This document shows, piece after piece, positions 26,398 to 34,772 of a stretch of 64,000 nt of DNA. Position 1 is the stretch's first letter. Each line of letters begins with the position of its first letter. The stretch comes from CAWCJL01 sp963795775 (lineage in GTDB: Bacteria > Acidobacteriota > Terriglobia > Terriglobales > Acidobacteriaceae), in the NCBI GenBank assembly GCA_963795775.1, contig CAWCJL010000005.1:62001-126000 (forward strand), in the 5' to 3' direction. The position numbers were made by a program, and so were the translations under genes. The notes under the pieces were generated by a model, which was not told the origin of the DNA, made no database searches, and saw only the letters and a program-made list of their open reading frames with translations.

Positions 26398-28311
26398 GTG
26401 AATTCGACGGTCAAATCGATCATTTTCTGGGTGTTCATTCTCGCTTGCCTGGTGCTGCTGTGGCAGATCGTCCAGAAGAGCACGGGGAATGGCCACGACC
26501 AGGAGATATCCTTCTCCACCTTCCTGGATGACGCACATAGCGGTCTGGTGAGCGATGTCACGGTCGCCAACAATGAAGTCCATGGGCACTTCCGGAACAA
26601 TAAGGAAGCCTTCCACACGATGGCTCCGCCGAACTACCCGGACATGTACAAGATCCTGCAGGACAACAAGGTGTCCATCACGGTCAAGGACAACCAGGGC
26701 AGCTCGTGGCTGCCGATCCTGTTGAACTTCTCGCCGGTGATCATCATCGGTGCGCTGTGGTTTTTCATGCTGCGGCAGATGCAAAGCGGCGGAAACAAGG
26801 CGCTGTCCTTTGGCAAGAGCCGCGCGCGGCTGCTTTCCATGCAGCAGAAGAAGGTCACGTTCAAAGATGTGGCCGGCGTGGATGAGGCGAAGGAAGAGCT
26901 GAAGGAGATCATCGAGTTCCTGCGCGAGGCGGCGAAGTTTCAAAAGCTGGGCGGGCGCATTCCCAAAGGGGTGCTGCTGGTAGGACCTCCGGGAACCGGC
27001 AAGACCTTGCTGGCGCGGGCGGTTGCCGGCGAGGCGAATGTACCGTTCTTCTCCATCTCCGGTTCGGACTTCGTGGAGATGTTTGTGGGCGTGGGCGCCA
27101 GCCGCGTGCGCGATCTGTTTGAACAGGGCAAGAAGAATGCGCCCTGCATCATCTTCATCGACGAAATCGATGCCGTTGGGCGCCACCGTGGTGCGGGCTT
27201 GGGCGGTGGTCACGACGAGCGCGAGCAGACGCTGAACCAGTTGCTGGTCGAAATGGATGGTTTTGAATCCAATGACGGCGTGATCCTGGTGGCCGCGACC
27301 AACCGGCCGGACGTGCTCGATCCGGCGCTGCTGCGGCCGGGCCGGTTCGACCGACGCGTGGTGGTGGGCCGTCCGGATGTGCGCGGGCGCGAAGAGGTGC
27401 TGCGGGTGCACTCCAAGAAGGTTCCGATTGCCGACGACGTCGATCTTCGCGTCCTAGCGCGCGGCACACCGGGCTTCTCCGGTGCAGACCTGGCCAACAT
27501 GGTGAACGAGGCAGCGCTGACGGCTGCGCGCTCCAATCGCAAGGCTGTCCATATGTTCGATTTCGAACTGGCCAAGGACAAGGTGCTGATGGGCGCCGAA
27601 CGCAAGTCCATGCTGCTCTCCGATGAAGAGAAGCGGGTGACGGCGTACCATGAGGCCGGTCACGCACTGGTAGCGGCGCTGCGCGACCACGCCGATCCAC
27701 TGCACAAGGTCACGATCATCCCGCGCGGGATGGCGCTGGGCGTCACCATGCAGTTGCCGGAAGACGACAAACACACCGTCACCAAGGACTATCTGCAGAC
27801 GCAGCTTGCCATCCTGATGGGCGGCCGTTGCGCCGAAGAGATCTTCCTCAAGCAGATGACGACCGGTGCCGGCAACGACATCGAACGCGCGTCCGAGCTG
27901 GCCCGCAAGATGGTGTGCGAGTACGGTATGAGCGCACTCGGTCCGCTGACCTTCGGCAAGAAGGAAGAGCAGATCTTCCTGGGCCGGGAGATCGCGCAGC
28001 ACCGCGACTTCTCTGAAGAGACGGCGCGGCAGATCGATGGCGAAGTACGCAACCTGGTGGACGATGGCTACCAGTCGGCGTACAGCATCCTCAACACCAA
28101 CCAGCCGGCCATGCACCGGCTGGCTACGGCGCTACTGGAGCGCGAGACACTGGACAGCACCGAACTGAAGATGATCATCGAAGGCCGCGAACTGCCCCCG
28201 CTCAATCCACCGTCGAACGGCTCCGCAACCGGGGAGCCGGAGGTCAAGGTGCTCAAACCGGAAGCTGGCCGTGCGCCTGGATTCCCGGAAGGCAGCCCTT
28301 CACCGGCGTAA
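26398..28311 (+). CDS. ftsH: ATP-dependent zinc metalloprotease FtsH
   Basis: FtsH is the inner-membrane AAA+ protease that degrades misfolded membrane proteins and regulators such as LpxC. Two TM helices (about residues 5-22 and 106-124) flank a periplasmic domain. Walker A is GPPGTGKT (about 198), Walker B IIFIDEIDAVG (about 251), the second region of homology ATNRPDVLDPALLRPGRFDR, and the zinc site HEAGH (about 417). GTG 26398 with GAGGG about 6 nt upstream gives VNSTVKSIIFWVF; GTG 26374 is an in-frame alternative. A TAAAAT -10-like box sits at 26183-26188 in the spacer after tilS. A strong terminator follows at 28331. Confidence 0.96.
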   Translation: MNSTVKSIIFWVFILACLVLLWQIVQKSTGNGHDQEISFSTFLDDAHSGLVSDVTVANNEVHGHFRNNKEAFHTMAPPNYPDMYKILQDNKVSITVKDNQGSSWLPILLNFSPVIIIGALWFFMLRQMQSGGNKALSFGKSRARLLSMQQKKVTFKDVAGVDEAKEELKEIIEFLREAAKFQKLGGRIPKGVLLVGPPGTGKTLLARAVAGEANVPFFSISGSDFVEMFVGVGASRVRDLFEQGKKNAPCIIFIDEIDAVGRHRGAGLGGGHDEREQTLNQLLVEMDGFESNDGVILVAATNRPDVLDPALLRPGRFDRRVVVGRPDVRGREEVLRVHSKKVPIADDVDLRVLARGTPGFSGADLANMVNEAALTAARSNRKAVHMFDFELAKDKVLMGAERKSMLLSDEEKRVTAYHEAGHALVAALRDHADPLHKVTIIPRGMALGVTMQLPEDDKHTVTKDYLQTQLAILMGGRCAEEIFLKQMTTGAGNDIERASELARKMVCEYGMSALGPLTFGKKEEQIFLGREIAQHRDFSEETARQIDGEVRNLVDDGYQSAYSILNTNQPAMHRLATALLERETLDSTELKMIIEGRELPPLNPPSNGSATGEPEVKVLKPEAGRAPGFPEGSPSPA

Positions 28312-28330
28312 CCGCAATCGAACCGACACC

Positions 28331-28362
28331 CGCCCACCTCTTCGGAGGTGGGCGTTTTCTTT
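28331..28362 (+). terminator. Rho-independent terminator after ftsH
   Basis: A 10-bp GC-rich stem (CGCCCACCTC with GAGGTGGGCG) closed by a TTCG tetraloop is followed by TTTTCTTT. It ends only about 15 bp before the next gene's start. Confidence 0.9.
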
Positions 28363-28377
28363 GCACCGGAGGCGCGT

Positions 28378-28740
28378 ATGGGTTCCACGGAAGAGTTGGT
28401 CCGGCTGTTTGCATCCTGCGAAATATCCCAAGAAGAAATGTGCCATCGCAAGCACCTGCGGATCGCCTTGTGGTTCGCCCGCCACTACCCACCGGAGGAG
28501 GCGATCTATCGCGTCCGCACAGGCTTGCAGAAATGGCTGCTCACGCATGGCAAGCCAGCGGAAGCGTATTGCGAAGCAACGACGCGCTTCTGGATGAATC
28601 TTGCATCGGAGTTCGCTGCCAGGGCAGATCCGCTGGAGTCGGAGGGCGCCGTCGAGGCAGCGTTCCTGGAGGCCGCGCGTGCTTATCCGAGCAAGCCAGT
28701 CGCGCACGCAGCAGATGCACCGGCCGCGGCCGATTCCTGA
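28378..28740 (+). CDS. Conserved protein of unknown function
   Basis: GGAGG 5 nt before ATG 28378 sets the start. The 120-residue protein is mostly alpha-helical, with CHRKHLRIALWFARHYPPEEAIYRVRTGLQKW and CEATTRFWMNLASEF. The HxxHLRIA.W ... ATTRFWM pattern resembles a widespread uncharacterised family, but I cannot name a function. The last 20 residues are Ala/Pro-rich. It starts right after the ftsH terminator, and its stop lies 4 nt before the lptE-like start, so it may share a message with lptE and holA. Confidence 0.65.
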   Translation: MGSTEELVRLFASCEISQEEMCHRKHLRIALWFARHYPPEEAIYRVRTGLQKWLLTHGKPAEAYCEATTRFWMNLASEFAARADPLESEGAVEAAFLEAARAYPSKPVAHAADAPAAADS

Positions 28741-28744
28741 GAGA

Positions 28745-29284
28745 ATGGTGCAGATGCGATTCGGTGTTTTGGCGGCGGCCTCGGGCTGGATATGCGCGGC
28801 ATGGTTGACGGGCTGCGGGTACCATGCCGCGGGGTCGGCGGCGCACATTCCTTCTTCCGTGCACACGGTCGCGGTCCCGTTTTTCGATAACAAAACGCAG
28901 GTGTACCACACGGAGGTTGCGCTGACGCAGGCGGTGGTTCGCGAACTGGATACCCGCACCAAGCTGGCCGTGCTCAGTGGCGAGCACGCGGCCGACGCGG
29001 ACGCCACGCTCGAAGGCGCGATCCTGACCGAGACCATCGTGCCCTATACGTACAACGCCAAGACGGGGCAGTCCTCCAGCTACATGATTACGATTGTGGC
29101 CAACGTAGACCTGCGGGACCGCGACGGCCGCGTGCTCTATCAGCACCAGGGCTACACTTTCCGCCAGCAGTATGAGGCGACATCCGACCTGGCCAGCTTC
29201 ATCCAGGAGGATGCGCCCGCGACGGAGCGGCTGTCGCGGGACTTCGCCCAGACGCTGGTGAGCGATATGCTGGAGTCTTTCTAG
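28745..29284 (+). CDS. lptE: LptE-like LPS-assembly lipoprotein
   Basis: This lipoprotein has a signal peptide ending in the lipobox WLTGCGYH and belongs to the LptE family, which plugs the LptD barrel and helps place LPS in the outer membrane. The core reads SVHTVAVPFFDNKTQVY and LTQAVVRELDTRTKLAV, then VANVDLRDRDGRVLYQ. Length is 179 residues with ATG 28745; ATG 28754 is also possible. holA follows 24 bp downstream, the conserved lptE-holA order. LPS transport is consistent with kdsD in this window. Confidence 0.82.
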   Translation: MVQMRFGVLAAASGWICAAWLTGCGYHAAGSAAHIPSSVHTVAVPFFDNKTQVYHTEVALTQAVVRELDTRTKLAVLSGEHAADADATLEGAILTETIVPYTYNAKTGQSSSYMITIVANVDLRDRDGRVLYQHQGYTFRQQYEATSDLASFIQEDAPATERLSRDFAQTLVSDMLESF

Positions 29285-29307
29285 CCGCCGCAGGATCAAG
29301 GAGAGGG

Positions 29308-30444
29308 ATGCCGACCGGCAGTTTGCGCAGCTTTACATCGACGGACCGCTTCATCGCGGAGATCAAGGCCGCGGCCGGCGGCGCCGCCCTGCGTCCGGGA
29401 TATGTGCTGGTGGGCGACGAGGCTTTTTTCTACGAGCGATGCCGCCGTGCGGTGCTCGACGCGCTGGTCGATCCGCAACTCCGCGACTTCGCGCTGTCGG
29501 ATCTCGACCTCGCCGAGACGACCATCTTTGAAGCGCTGGACCGTGCGCAGACGCCGTCTCTGATGGCGCCCTTCCAGGTGATCTTTATCCGCAACGTGAA
29601 GACCCTCTATGGCCGCGGCGCGAAAAAGGAAGAGTTCGCCGCACTGGACGCGTATGCCCGCTCGCCCAATCCGCAAGCGGTTCTGCTGTTTCTGGCGGAT
29701 TACATTCATCTGCCATCCGATCTGCGCCGCCTCGATATGCAGGACAAGGAGCGTTACGAGCGTCTGCGCGAGACGCTGGGCGACTGGTGCGGCATGGTGG
29801 AGCTGCCCCAGGTGGAAGAGAGCGATGCTGCATGCTGGCTGGTGGAGACGGCGGAGGTGCGCGGCGCGCTGCTCGATCCGGACGCGGCGCGCGAACTGGC
29901 CGACGCGCTGGGCAGCGACATGATGACGGTGGCCAACGAGCTCGAGAAGCTGCTGCTGTACACCGGGGAGAGCGGGCATATCACGCTGGACGATGTGGAC
30001 ACGCTGGTGCTCGCGGCCAAGCAGCGTTCGCTCTACGAGCTTACCGACGCGATCTCGGCCAAGGATAAGCCGCGCGCGCTTCTACGCCTGCAGGGACTGC
30101 TGAACACCGCCGGGGGCGGGGAAGAATCCGCCATCGGCCACTTGTATATGCTGGCGCGCACCTTCCGCCAGATGACGGTGATTCTGGAAAAGGGAGTGCG
30201 CGATTCCCGCGCCATCTGGCAGGCACTGTGGCCGGGGTTCCGGGTTGCGCCGTTTGCGGCGGACGACCTGATCCGCCAGGCACGCCGGTACAAGTCCACC
30301 GCCGAACTCAAGCAGGCGCTGCAACTGGTGGCGCGGGCTGATCTCGAAGTACGCTCGTCTCCGCCGGACAAGCGGCTGATTTTGGAGCGGCTGGTGCTGG
30401 AGCTGGCGAGTACCGGCGGCAAGCCCCTCGCCGGGCTGTTGTGA
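29308..30444 (+). CDS. holA: DNA polymerase III delta subunit
   Basis: HolA is the clamp-loader subunit that opens the beta clamp. The 378-residue protein shows PGYVLVGDEAFFYERCRRAVLDALV near the N-terminus, then LMAPFQVIFIRNVKTLYG, and a C-terminal helical region (RSLYELTDAISAKDKPRALLRLQGLL, FRQMTVILEKGV) typical of delta. GGAGAGGG before ATG 29308 sets the start. It ends a likely three-gene unit with the unknown protein and lptE. The region after it holds repeat sequences rather than a clear terminator. Confidence 0.9.
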   Translation: MPTGSLRSFTSTDRFIAEIKAAAGGAALRPGYVLVGDEAFFYERCRRAVLDALVDPQLRDFALSDLDLAETTIFEALDRAQTPSLMAPFQVIFIRNVKTLYGRGAKKEEFAALDAYARSPNPQAVLLFLADYIHLPSDLRRLDMQDKERYERLRETLGDWCGMVELPQVEESDAACWLVETAEVRGALLDPDAARELADALGSDMMTVANELEKLLLYTGESGHITLDDVDTLVLAAKQRSLYELTDAISAKDKPRALLRLQGLLNTAGGGEESAIGHLYMLARTFRQMTVILEKGVRDSRAIWQALWPGFRVAPFAADDLIRQARRYKSTAELKQALQLVARADLEVRSSPPDKRLILERLVLELASTGGKPLAGLL

Positions 30445-30464
30445 CCGGGTGACGTGCGAGAAGC

Positions 30465-30613
30465 AGATCCCTCGGCTACGCTCGGGATGACAGAGGTAAG
30501 GCTGCGCTCGGGATGACAGAGGTAAGCGCTGCGCTGACTCGGGGGTGACACCAGCACCGTGCTCCGCTCGGAATGAGACCGCGAAAGGGCAGGAACCCAT
30601 TCGGGATGACACC
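30465..30613. repeat. Degenerate interspersed repeats (GGGATGACA type)
   Basis: At least four partial copies of a unit containing CTCGGGATGACA lie between holA and the aldo/keto reductase gene. Two consecutive copies share TCGGGATGACAGAGGTAAG exactly (ending at 30500 and 30526), and degraded copies follow at about 30536-30551, 30567-30577 and 30599-30613. Translated, such units give the well-known spurious peptide pattern CHPERS...VIPSVAEGSA. They are non-coding. Confidence 0.7.
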
Positions 30614-30633
30614 CGCGCGGAGCCGAAGCGCTG

Positions 30634-31632
30634 CTACCGGTCGATGGTCCTTAAGCCTGCCTCGGTGTAGCGCTCGCCCGCGATTTCGCCTTCCGGCACG
30701 GCGGCTTCCAGTTCGGCCACCTCCTGCGGGGTCAAGTGAATGTTGACTGCCGCGGCGTTCTCTTCCAGGTACTTGCGGCGCTTGGTGCCGGGGATGGGCA
30801 CGAGATCCTGGCCCTTGGCCAGCACCCAGGCCAGGGCGAGCTGCCCGGGCGTTACGCCCTTCTTCTCGGCAAGAGCGCGCACTCGATCGACCAGGATCTG
30901 GTTCTTATCGAAATTTTCACCGGCGAAGCGAGGATAGCGCTGCGCGCGGAAATCATTGCTGGGGAGATCGGTGGGCCTGGTGATGGCGCCGGTGAGGAAG
31001 CCGCGGCCCAGCGGACTGTAGGGCACAAAGCCGATGCCCAGCTCGCGCACGGTTGGCAGTATTTCCTTTTCCGCATGCCGCTCCCAGAGTGAGTATTCCG
31101 TCTGGAGCGCGGTGATGGGGTGCACCTTGTGCGCGCGCCGGATGGTGGCGGGGGAGGCTTCCGAGAGGCCCAGGTAGCGGACCTTGCCGGCCTTCACCAG
31201 CTCGGCCATAGCGCCCACGGTGTCCTCGATAGGCGTTTCCTTGTCCACGCGATGCTGGTAATAGAGATCGATGTGATCCATGCCGAGCCGCTTCAACGAG
31301 GCGTCACAGGCCGCCTTCACGTACTCCGGCTTGCCGCTGATGGACCAGGAGTTGGGGTCTTCCTTCTTGCGCACGTTAGCGAACTTTGTGGCGAGGAAGA
31401 CCTCGTCGCGCCGTCCGCGGACGGTCCTGCCGATGAGCTCCTCGTTGTCTCCGATGCCGTACGCATCTGCGGTATCGAGGAAATTGATGCCGAGATCGAG
31501 CGCTCGCAGAATGGTGGCGGACGACTCCGCATCGTTTCGCTCGCCGTAGAACTCACTCATGCCCATGCAGCCGAGCCCCATGCGGGAAACGACGGCGCCT
31601 TGTGAACCAAGCTTCACTTTTTCCATGCTCAT
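30634..31632 (-). CDS. Aldo/keto reductase (AKR, YghZ/Tas-like)
   Basis: The 332-residue NADPH-dependent oxidoreductase has the catalytic tetrad in context: D in FLDTADAYG, Y in that segment, K in VFLATKFA and H in LYYQHRVD. The cofactor end shows PIPGTKRRKYLEEN. It starts at ATG 31632; ATG 31626 is an alternative. It stands alone on its strand, so the substrate cannot be inferred from neighbours. It is only distantly like the two AKRs near 42-44 kb. Confidence 0.88.
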   Translation of the reverse strand: MSMEKVKLGSQGAVVSRMGLGCMGMSEFYGERNDAESSATILRALDLGINFLDTADAYGIGDNEELIGRTVRGRRDEVFLATKFANVRKKEDPNSWSISGKPEYVKAACDASLKRLGMDHIDLYYQHRVDKETPIEDTVGAMAELVKAGKVRYLGLSEASPATIRRAHKVHPITALQTEYSLWERHAEKEILPTVRELGIGFVPYSPLGRGFLTGAITRPTDLPSNDFRAQRYPRFAGENFDKNQILVDRVRALAEKKGVTPGQLALAWVLAKGQDLVPIPGTKRRKYLEENAAAVNIHLTPQEVAELEAAVPEGEIAGERYTEAGLRTIDR

Positions 31633-31813
31633 TCCCGGTTAGATTGCGAGCCGCCCTCCGCGGTTCACCGGGGCAGCCCGATTCGGAGCGGCTGGCGCGA
31701 AAGATCATTGACACGGGTCGCTTGCTCCGGCGTAGACTCATTGCGCCTCCCCTGCACACCAAATCTTTCAAGTGAACAAGGCCCCCTTTTCTATACCGAC
31801 AGGAGCTAGTTCT

Positions 31814-33016
31814 ATGCAGCGTTCTCTTAGGCTTTCCCATGCAGCGCGTGTTCTTGCGGCAGGCGCGTGCCTCGCCTCGGCTGTGCCAATGTTTGCGGAC
31901 TTCCATTACCAGGAGACGACGGAGATTACCGGCGGCTCCATCGTGGGCTTGATGAAGATGGCGGGCACGTTCAGTTCGCAGGCCCGCAAAGCTAATCAGC
32001 CGATAACCTCGACGGTGCTGTTGAAGGGCAACCGCATGGCGAGGATCCAGCCGGATTCGGCAGAGATCATCGACCTGGATCGCGAGACCATCACGCATAT
32101 CGACAACGTCAAGCGGCAATACACCGTGACGACCTTTGAGCAGATGCGCCAGCAGATGATAGAAGCGGAGCAGAAAGCCAAGGAGAAGCAGGCGGAGACA
32201 AAGGCCGACTCGACCCCGCCGCCGGCACAGGACCAGAACGTGGACACCTCATTCGAGGTGCACGTGCGGGACACCGGGGCAACCAAGCAGATCTCCGGGC
32301 AGGACACCAAGGAAGCGATCCTGACCATGCAGATGATTGCCAAGGACAAGAGCACGCAGCAGACCGGCGCGCTCGGCATCACCAACGACATGTGGCTGGC
32401 TCCGGAGATGGCGGGCTACGACGAGATGCGCGCCTTTAATGAGAAGTTCGCGAAGAAAATGGGGCGGGTCTTCAGCGGTTCAGAGACGTATTCCTCGCTG
32501 ATGGCGCAGCCGGGTGCCGCCAAGGGCATGGCGGGGCTGGCGACGGAGATCTCGAAGATCAAGGGCGTTCCCATCATGCAGGTCATGCGCATGGGATCGA
32601 CTGCGGATGGCAAGCCGTTGCCGGCGGCCTCCGAAGCACCGCTACCGGCGAGCACCGGACCGGCCATGCCGAGTGCCGGTGACGTGGCGCAGCAGACCGC
32701 TACCTCGATGATCGCGAATAAACTTGGCGGACTGGCCGGGATGGGCGGCAGCTTCAGCGGCCTGGGCCGACGCAAGAAGGCGGAAGCGAAGCAGGATGCG
32801 GCCGAAGCTGTGGACCAGGCCGGGAACACCGTGGCGTCCACCGCCACCACCAAGCCGCAGGGCAGCGCCAATGCAAATCCGGCGGTCGGCGTACTGATCG
32901 AATCGCATACTACGATGAGCGATTTCTCGACGGACCCGATCGAGGCCTCGCGGTTCGATGTGCCGGCAGATTACAAACAGGTGACGGCGCCGGAGGCGCG
33001 CCACGGCGGAGCATAA
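31814..33016 (+). CDS. Secreted protein of unknown function
   Basis: AGGAG 8 nt before ATG 31814 fixes the start. A signal peptide (residues about 1-29, ending in the FADFHYQE region) is followed by ITSTVLLKGNRMARIQPDSAEIIDLDRETITHID, which resembles DUF4412-type proteins, a weak comparison. Next come a charged linker (QMIEAEQKAKEKQAE), a middle domain with LTMQMIAKDKST and MWLAPEMAGYDEMRAF, and a Gly/Ala-rich tail. Length is 400 residues. It probably acts in the periplasm or outside the cell, possibly binding a metal or small ligand, but no catalytic motif is seen. Confidence 0.72.
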   Translation: MQRSLRLSHAARVLAAGACLASAVPMFADFHYQETTEITGGSIVGLMKMAGTFSSQARKANQPITSTVLLKGNRMARIQPDSAEIIDLDRETITHIDNVKRQYTVTTFEQMRQQMIEAEQKAKEKQAETKADSTPPPAQDQNVDTSFEVHVRDTGATKQISGQDTKEAILTMQMIAKDKSTQQTGALGITNDMWLAPEMAGYDEMRAFNEKFAKKMGRVFSGSETYSSLMAQPGAAKGMAGLATEISKIKGVPIMQVMRMGSTADGKPLPAASEAPLPASTGPAMPSAGDVAQQTATSMIANKLGGLAGMGGSFSGLGRRKKAEAKQDAAEAVDQAGNTVASTATTKPQGSANANPAVGVLIESHTTMSDFSTDPIEASRFDVPADYKQVTAPEARHGGA

Positions 33017-33025
33017 AGAGCTCCC

Positions 33026-33079
33026 TGGCCGGACGGAGCCTGGCTGGACGGAGCCGAGGAGCAGCGCTCCGTCCGGCCA
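33026..33079. terminator. Long perfect hairpin after the secreted-protein gene
   Basis: TGGCCGGACGGAGC (33026-33039) pairs perfectly with 33066-33079 across a 26-nt loop that contains a further GGACGGAGCC copy. There is no T-run, so an intrinsic terminator is possible but not certain. It also faces the end of the next gene on the minus strand. Confidence 0.45.
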
Positions 33080-33090
33080 AAGCCAAGTGA

Positions 33091-33525
33091 TCAGCAGGAC
33101 TCCTGGCGTCGGCTGGCGCGGTAAGCCGGCCGGTGCGGCTTCGGCTCCTTACGCTCAGGGCCTTCGAGAAAGAACCATTTGCAGTTGCGGCAGATGCGTC
33201 CGAAGCCGTTGGTCAGCTCCGATGCAGGATGCGTGAGGTGCACCCGCAGCTCGCGGCTGGAGGTCTCGTAGCACCTGGGGCAAAGAGGAACTTCATCGCC
33301 GTCTTTGTAGTAGTACGGGTTGCGGAAGACGGTCTGCACCCGATCAGAGAGTTGGGTCCGGAGGGTGTCGTTTTCATCCTTCAGGGCGCAGCGTTCGCTG
33401 GTCAGCTCGACCACCTGCGTCTGGAGTTGAACGATCTTTTCGTAAAGGGAGTAGTCGTTGTACTTGCGAACCAGTTCGGCAATTTCCTTAACACCCTGGA
33501 TCGCGGCTGCAGCACTTCCCACCAT
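33091..33525 (-). CDS. Coiled-coil plus zinc-ribbon protein, unknown
   Basis: GAGG 6 nt before ATG 33525 sets the start. The 144-residue protein opens with an Ala-rich helix (VGSAAAAIQGVKEIAELV), then a heptad-like coiled coil (KIVQLQTQVVELTSERCALKDENDTL), a YYYKDGDEVPLCPRC segment and a second CxxC (RICRNCKW) that together form a four-cysteine zinc ribbon. A basic tail (KEPKPHRPAYRASRR) follows. This layout is shared by a widely scattered accessory family often seen in variable regions. Its function is unknown. Nothing around it indicates a prophage here. Confidence 0.68.
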   Translation of the reverse strand: MVGSAAAAIQGVKEIAELVRKYNDYSLYEKIVQLQTQVVELTSERCALKDENDTLRTQLSDRVQTVFRNPYYYKDGDEVPLCPRCYETSSRELRVHLTHPASELTNGFGRICRNCKWFFLEGPERKEPKPHRPAYRASRRQESC

Positions 33526-33693
33526 AACGCACCTCTTTGTTTCGCCTTTTGTTCGCCAATGGTACCACGGTAATAGCAGGCCGGAGTACTGCAATTTACC
33601 CACAGGCGTGGGTTGCCCAAGGTATGGTGCAGGCCGGGAGAGGCATCGATCAATACGCGAGGTTTTGTGGCCTAAGTAATTGACTTTAGTAGG

Positions 33694-34677
33694 CTACTGC
33701 TGCTCGCAGGGCAGCGGGGTGGATGGGTTCCCATCCGGGCGGGTGGTCAGGGTGATGGCGGCCGCCAGGATGAGGATGCCGCCGATCCAGGCGCCCGGTC
33801 CGAGATGGTCTCCGAGGAGCTCGACACCGAGGACCGACCCGAGCATTGGCTCGATATTGAGGAAAACTGCGGCCCGTGATGCGGGCACCTGGTGAATGCC
33901 CCAGTTCCATAACAGGGTGGTAACGGCAGTGCACAGCACGCCGCTAGCGGCGGACGCGAGCCACACGCGGTGCGCTACGCCGTGCACGGGTGGGGGGCCA
34001 TTGCGGAGCAGCACCCAGACGGCCAGCATCAGCGAGCCCGTGTAGACGCCATAAACGGTTACCACGGCGGGCGGATGCGTCTCCATGAGGCGCTTGTTGA
34101 TCAGGATCCAGCCGAGGGCGATGGTCAGCGCGATGATGACGAGCAGGTCGCCTTCCAGGCTGGGGCCGTTGTTTGCTCCATGCGCAATCGGGCCGTGATG
34201 CCGGGCTCCGAGCACGATGAGCGCGACGCCCACGCTCGATCCGCTCAGGGCCAGCCAGCCGATGCGATCCAGGTGCTCTCCGGCAAACAGCGTGGCTCCT
34301 GCAGCAAGGAGCACCGGCATGGTGCCCACCATCAGCGAGGCATGGGAAACGGTTGTGAGGGAGAGCCCATAGAACTGCACCAGGAACTGCACCGGGATGC
34401 CGAGGAAGGAGGCGAGTAGCAGGATGCGCCACTCATGCCCGGAGAAGCGGGGCCGGTGCCGCAGCGTAAAGGGCAGCAGGCCCAGGCAGGCGAAGAAGAA
34501 GCGGTAGAGCACCATGTGGCCCACGGAGAGCTCGGCCAGCACGATCTTGCCCCAGTAAAAGCCCGTGCCCCACAGACAACCGGCGAGCGCGCACGCGCCA
34601 TAGCCGAGCCATCGCGTGCGGCTGGTAGGCCAGGCTTGGCGCTTGCGTGCTCTCGACGGTGGAGGACATTCCTCCAC
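33694..34677 (-). CDS. EamA-family (DMT) transporter
   Basis: The protein has about 10 TM helices and two EamA repeats. The first begins ALAGCLWGTGFYWGKIVLAEL and contains HMVLYRFFFACLGLLP, and the second contains ASGVLCTAVTTLLWNWGIHQVPASRAAVFLNIEPMLGSVLGVELLGD. EamA carriers export metabolites such as amino acids; the substrate is unknown. The start is uncertain. GTG 34677 gives a plausible but unusual MEECPPPSRARK N-terminus, while another frame reads MSSTVESTQAPSLAYQPHA up to the first helix, so a small indel near 34610-34620 is possible. Confidence 0.82.
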   Translation of the reverse strand: MEECPPPSRARKRQAWPTSRTRWLGYGACALAGCLWGTGFYWGKIVLAELSVGHMVLYRFFFACLGLLPFTLRHRPRFSGHEWRILLLASFLGIPVQFLVQFYGLSLTTVSHASLMVGTMPVLLAAGATLFAGEHLDRIGWLALSGSSVGVALIVLGARHHGPIAHGANNGPSLEGDLLVIIALTIALGWILINKRLMETHPPAVVTVYGVYTGSLMLAVWVLLRNGPPPVHGVAHRVWLASAASGVLCTAVTTLLWNWGIHQVPASRAAVFLNIEPMLGSVLGVELLGDHLGPGAWIGGILILAAAITLTTRPDGNPSTPLPCEQQ

Positions 34678-34772
34678 TGTAACCGCGAGGAGCTGGAATC
34701 GGGACGAGCTGTAACCGGGGGAGCCGGGAGGAGCCGAGGCATCCTCCCGGAAGCTGTCCCGCTTTGCGCGAC

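Noticed and set aside
30033..30612. Minus-strand frames with CHPERS/VIPSVAEGSA-like peptides
   Set aside because: Such peptides come from the interspersed GGGATGACA repeats and overlap holA; not real proteins.
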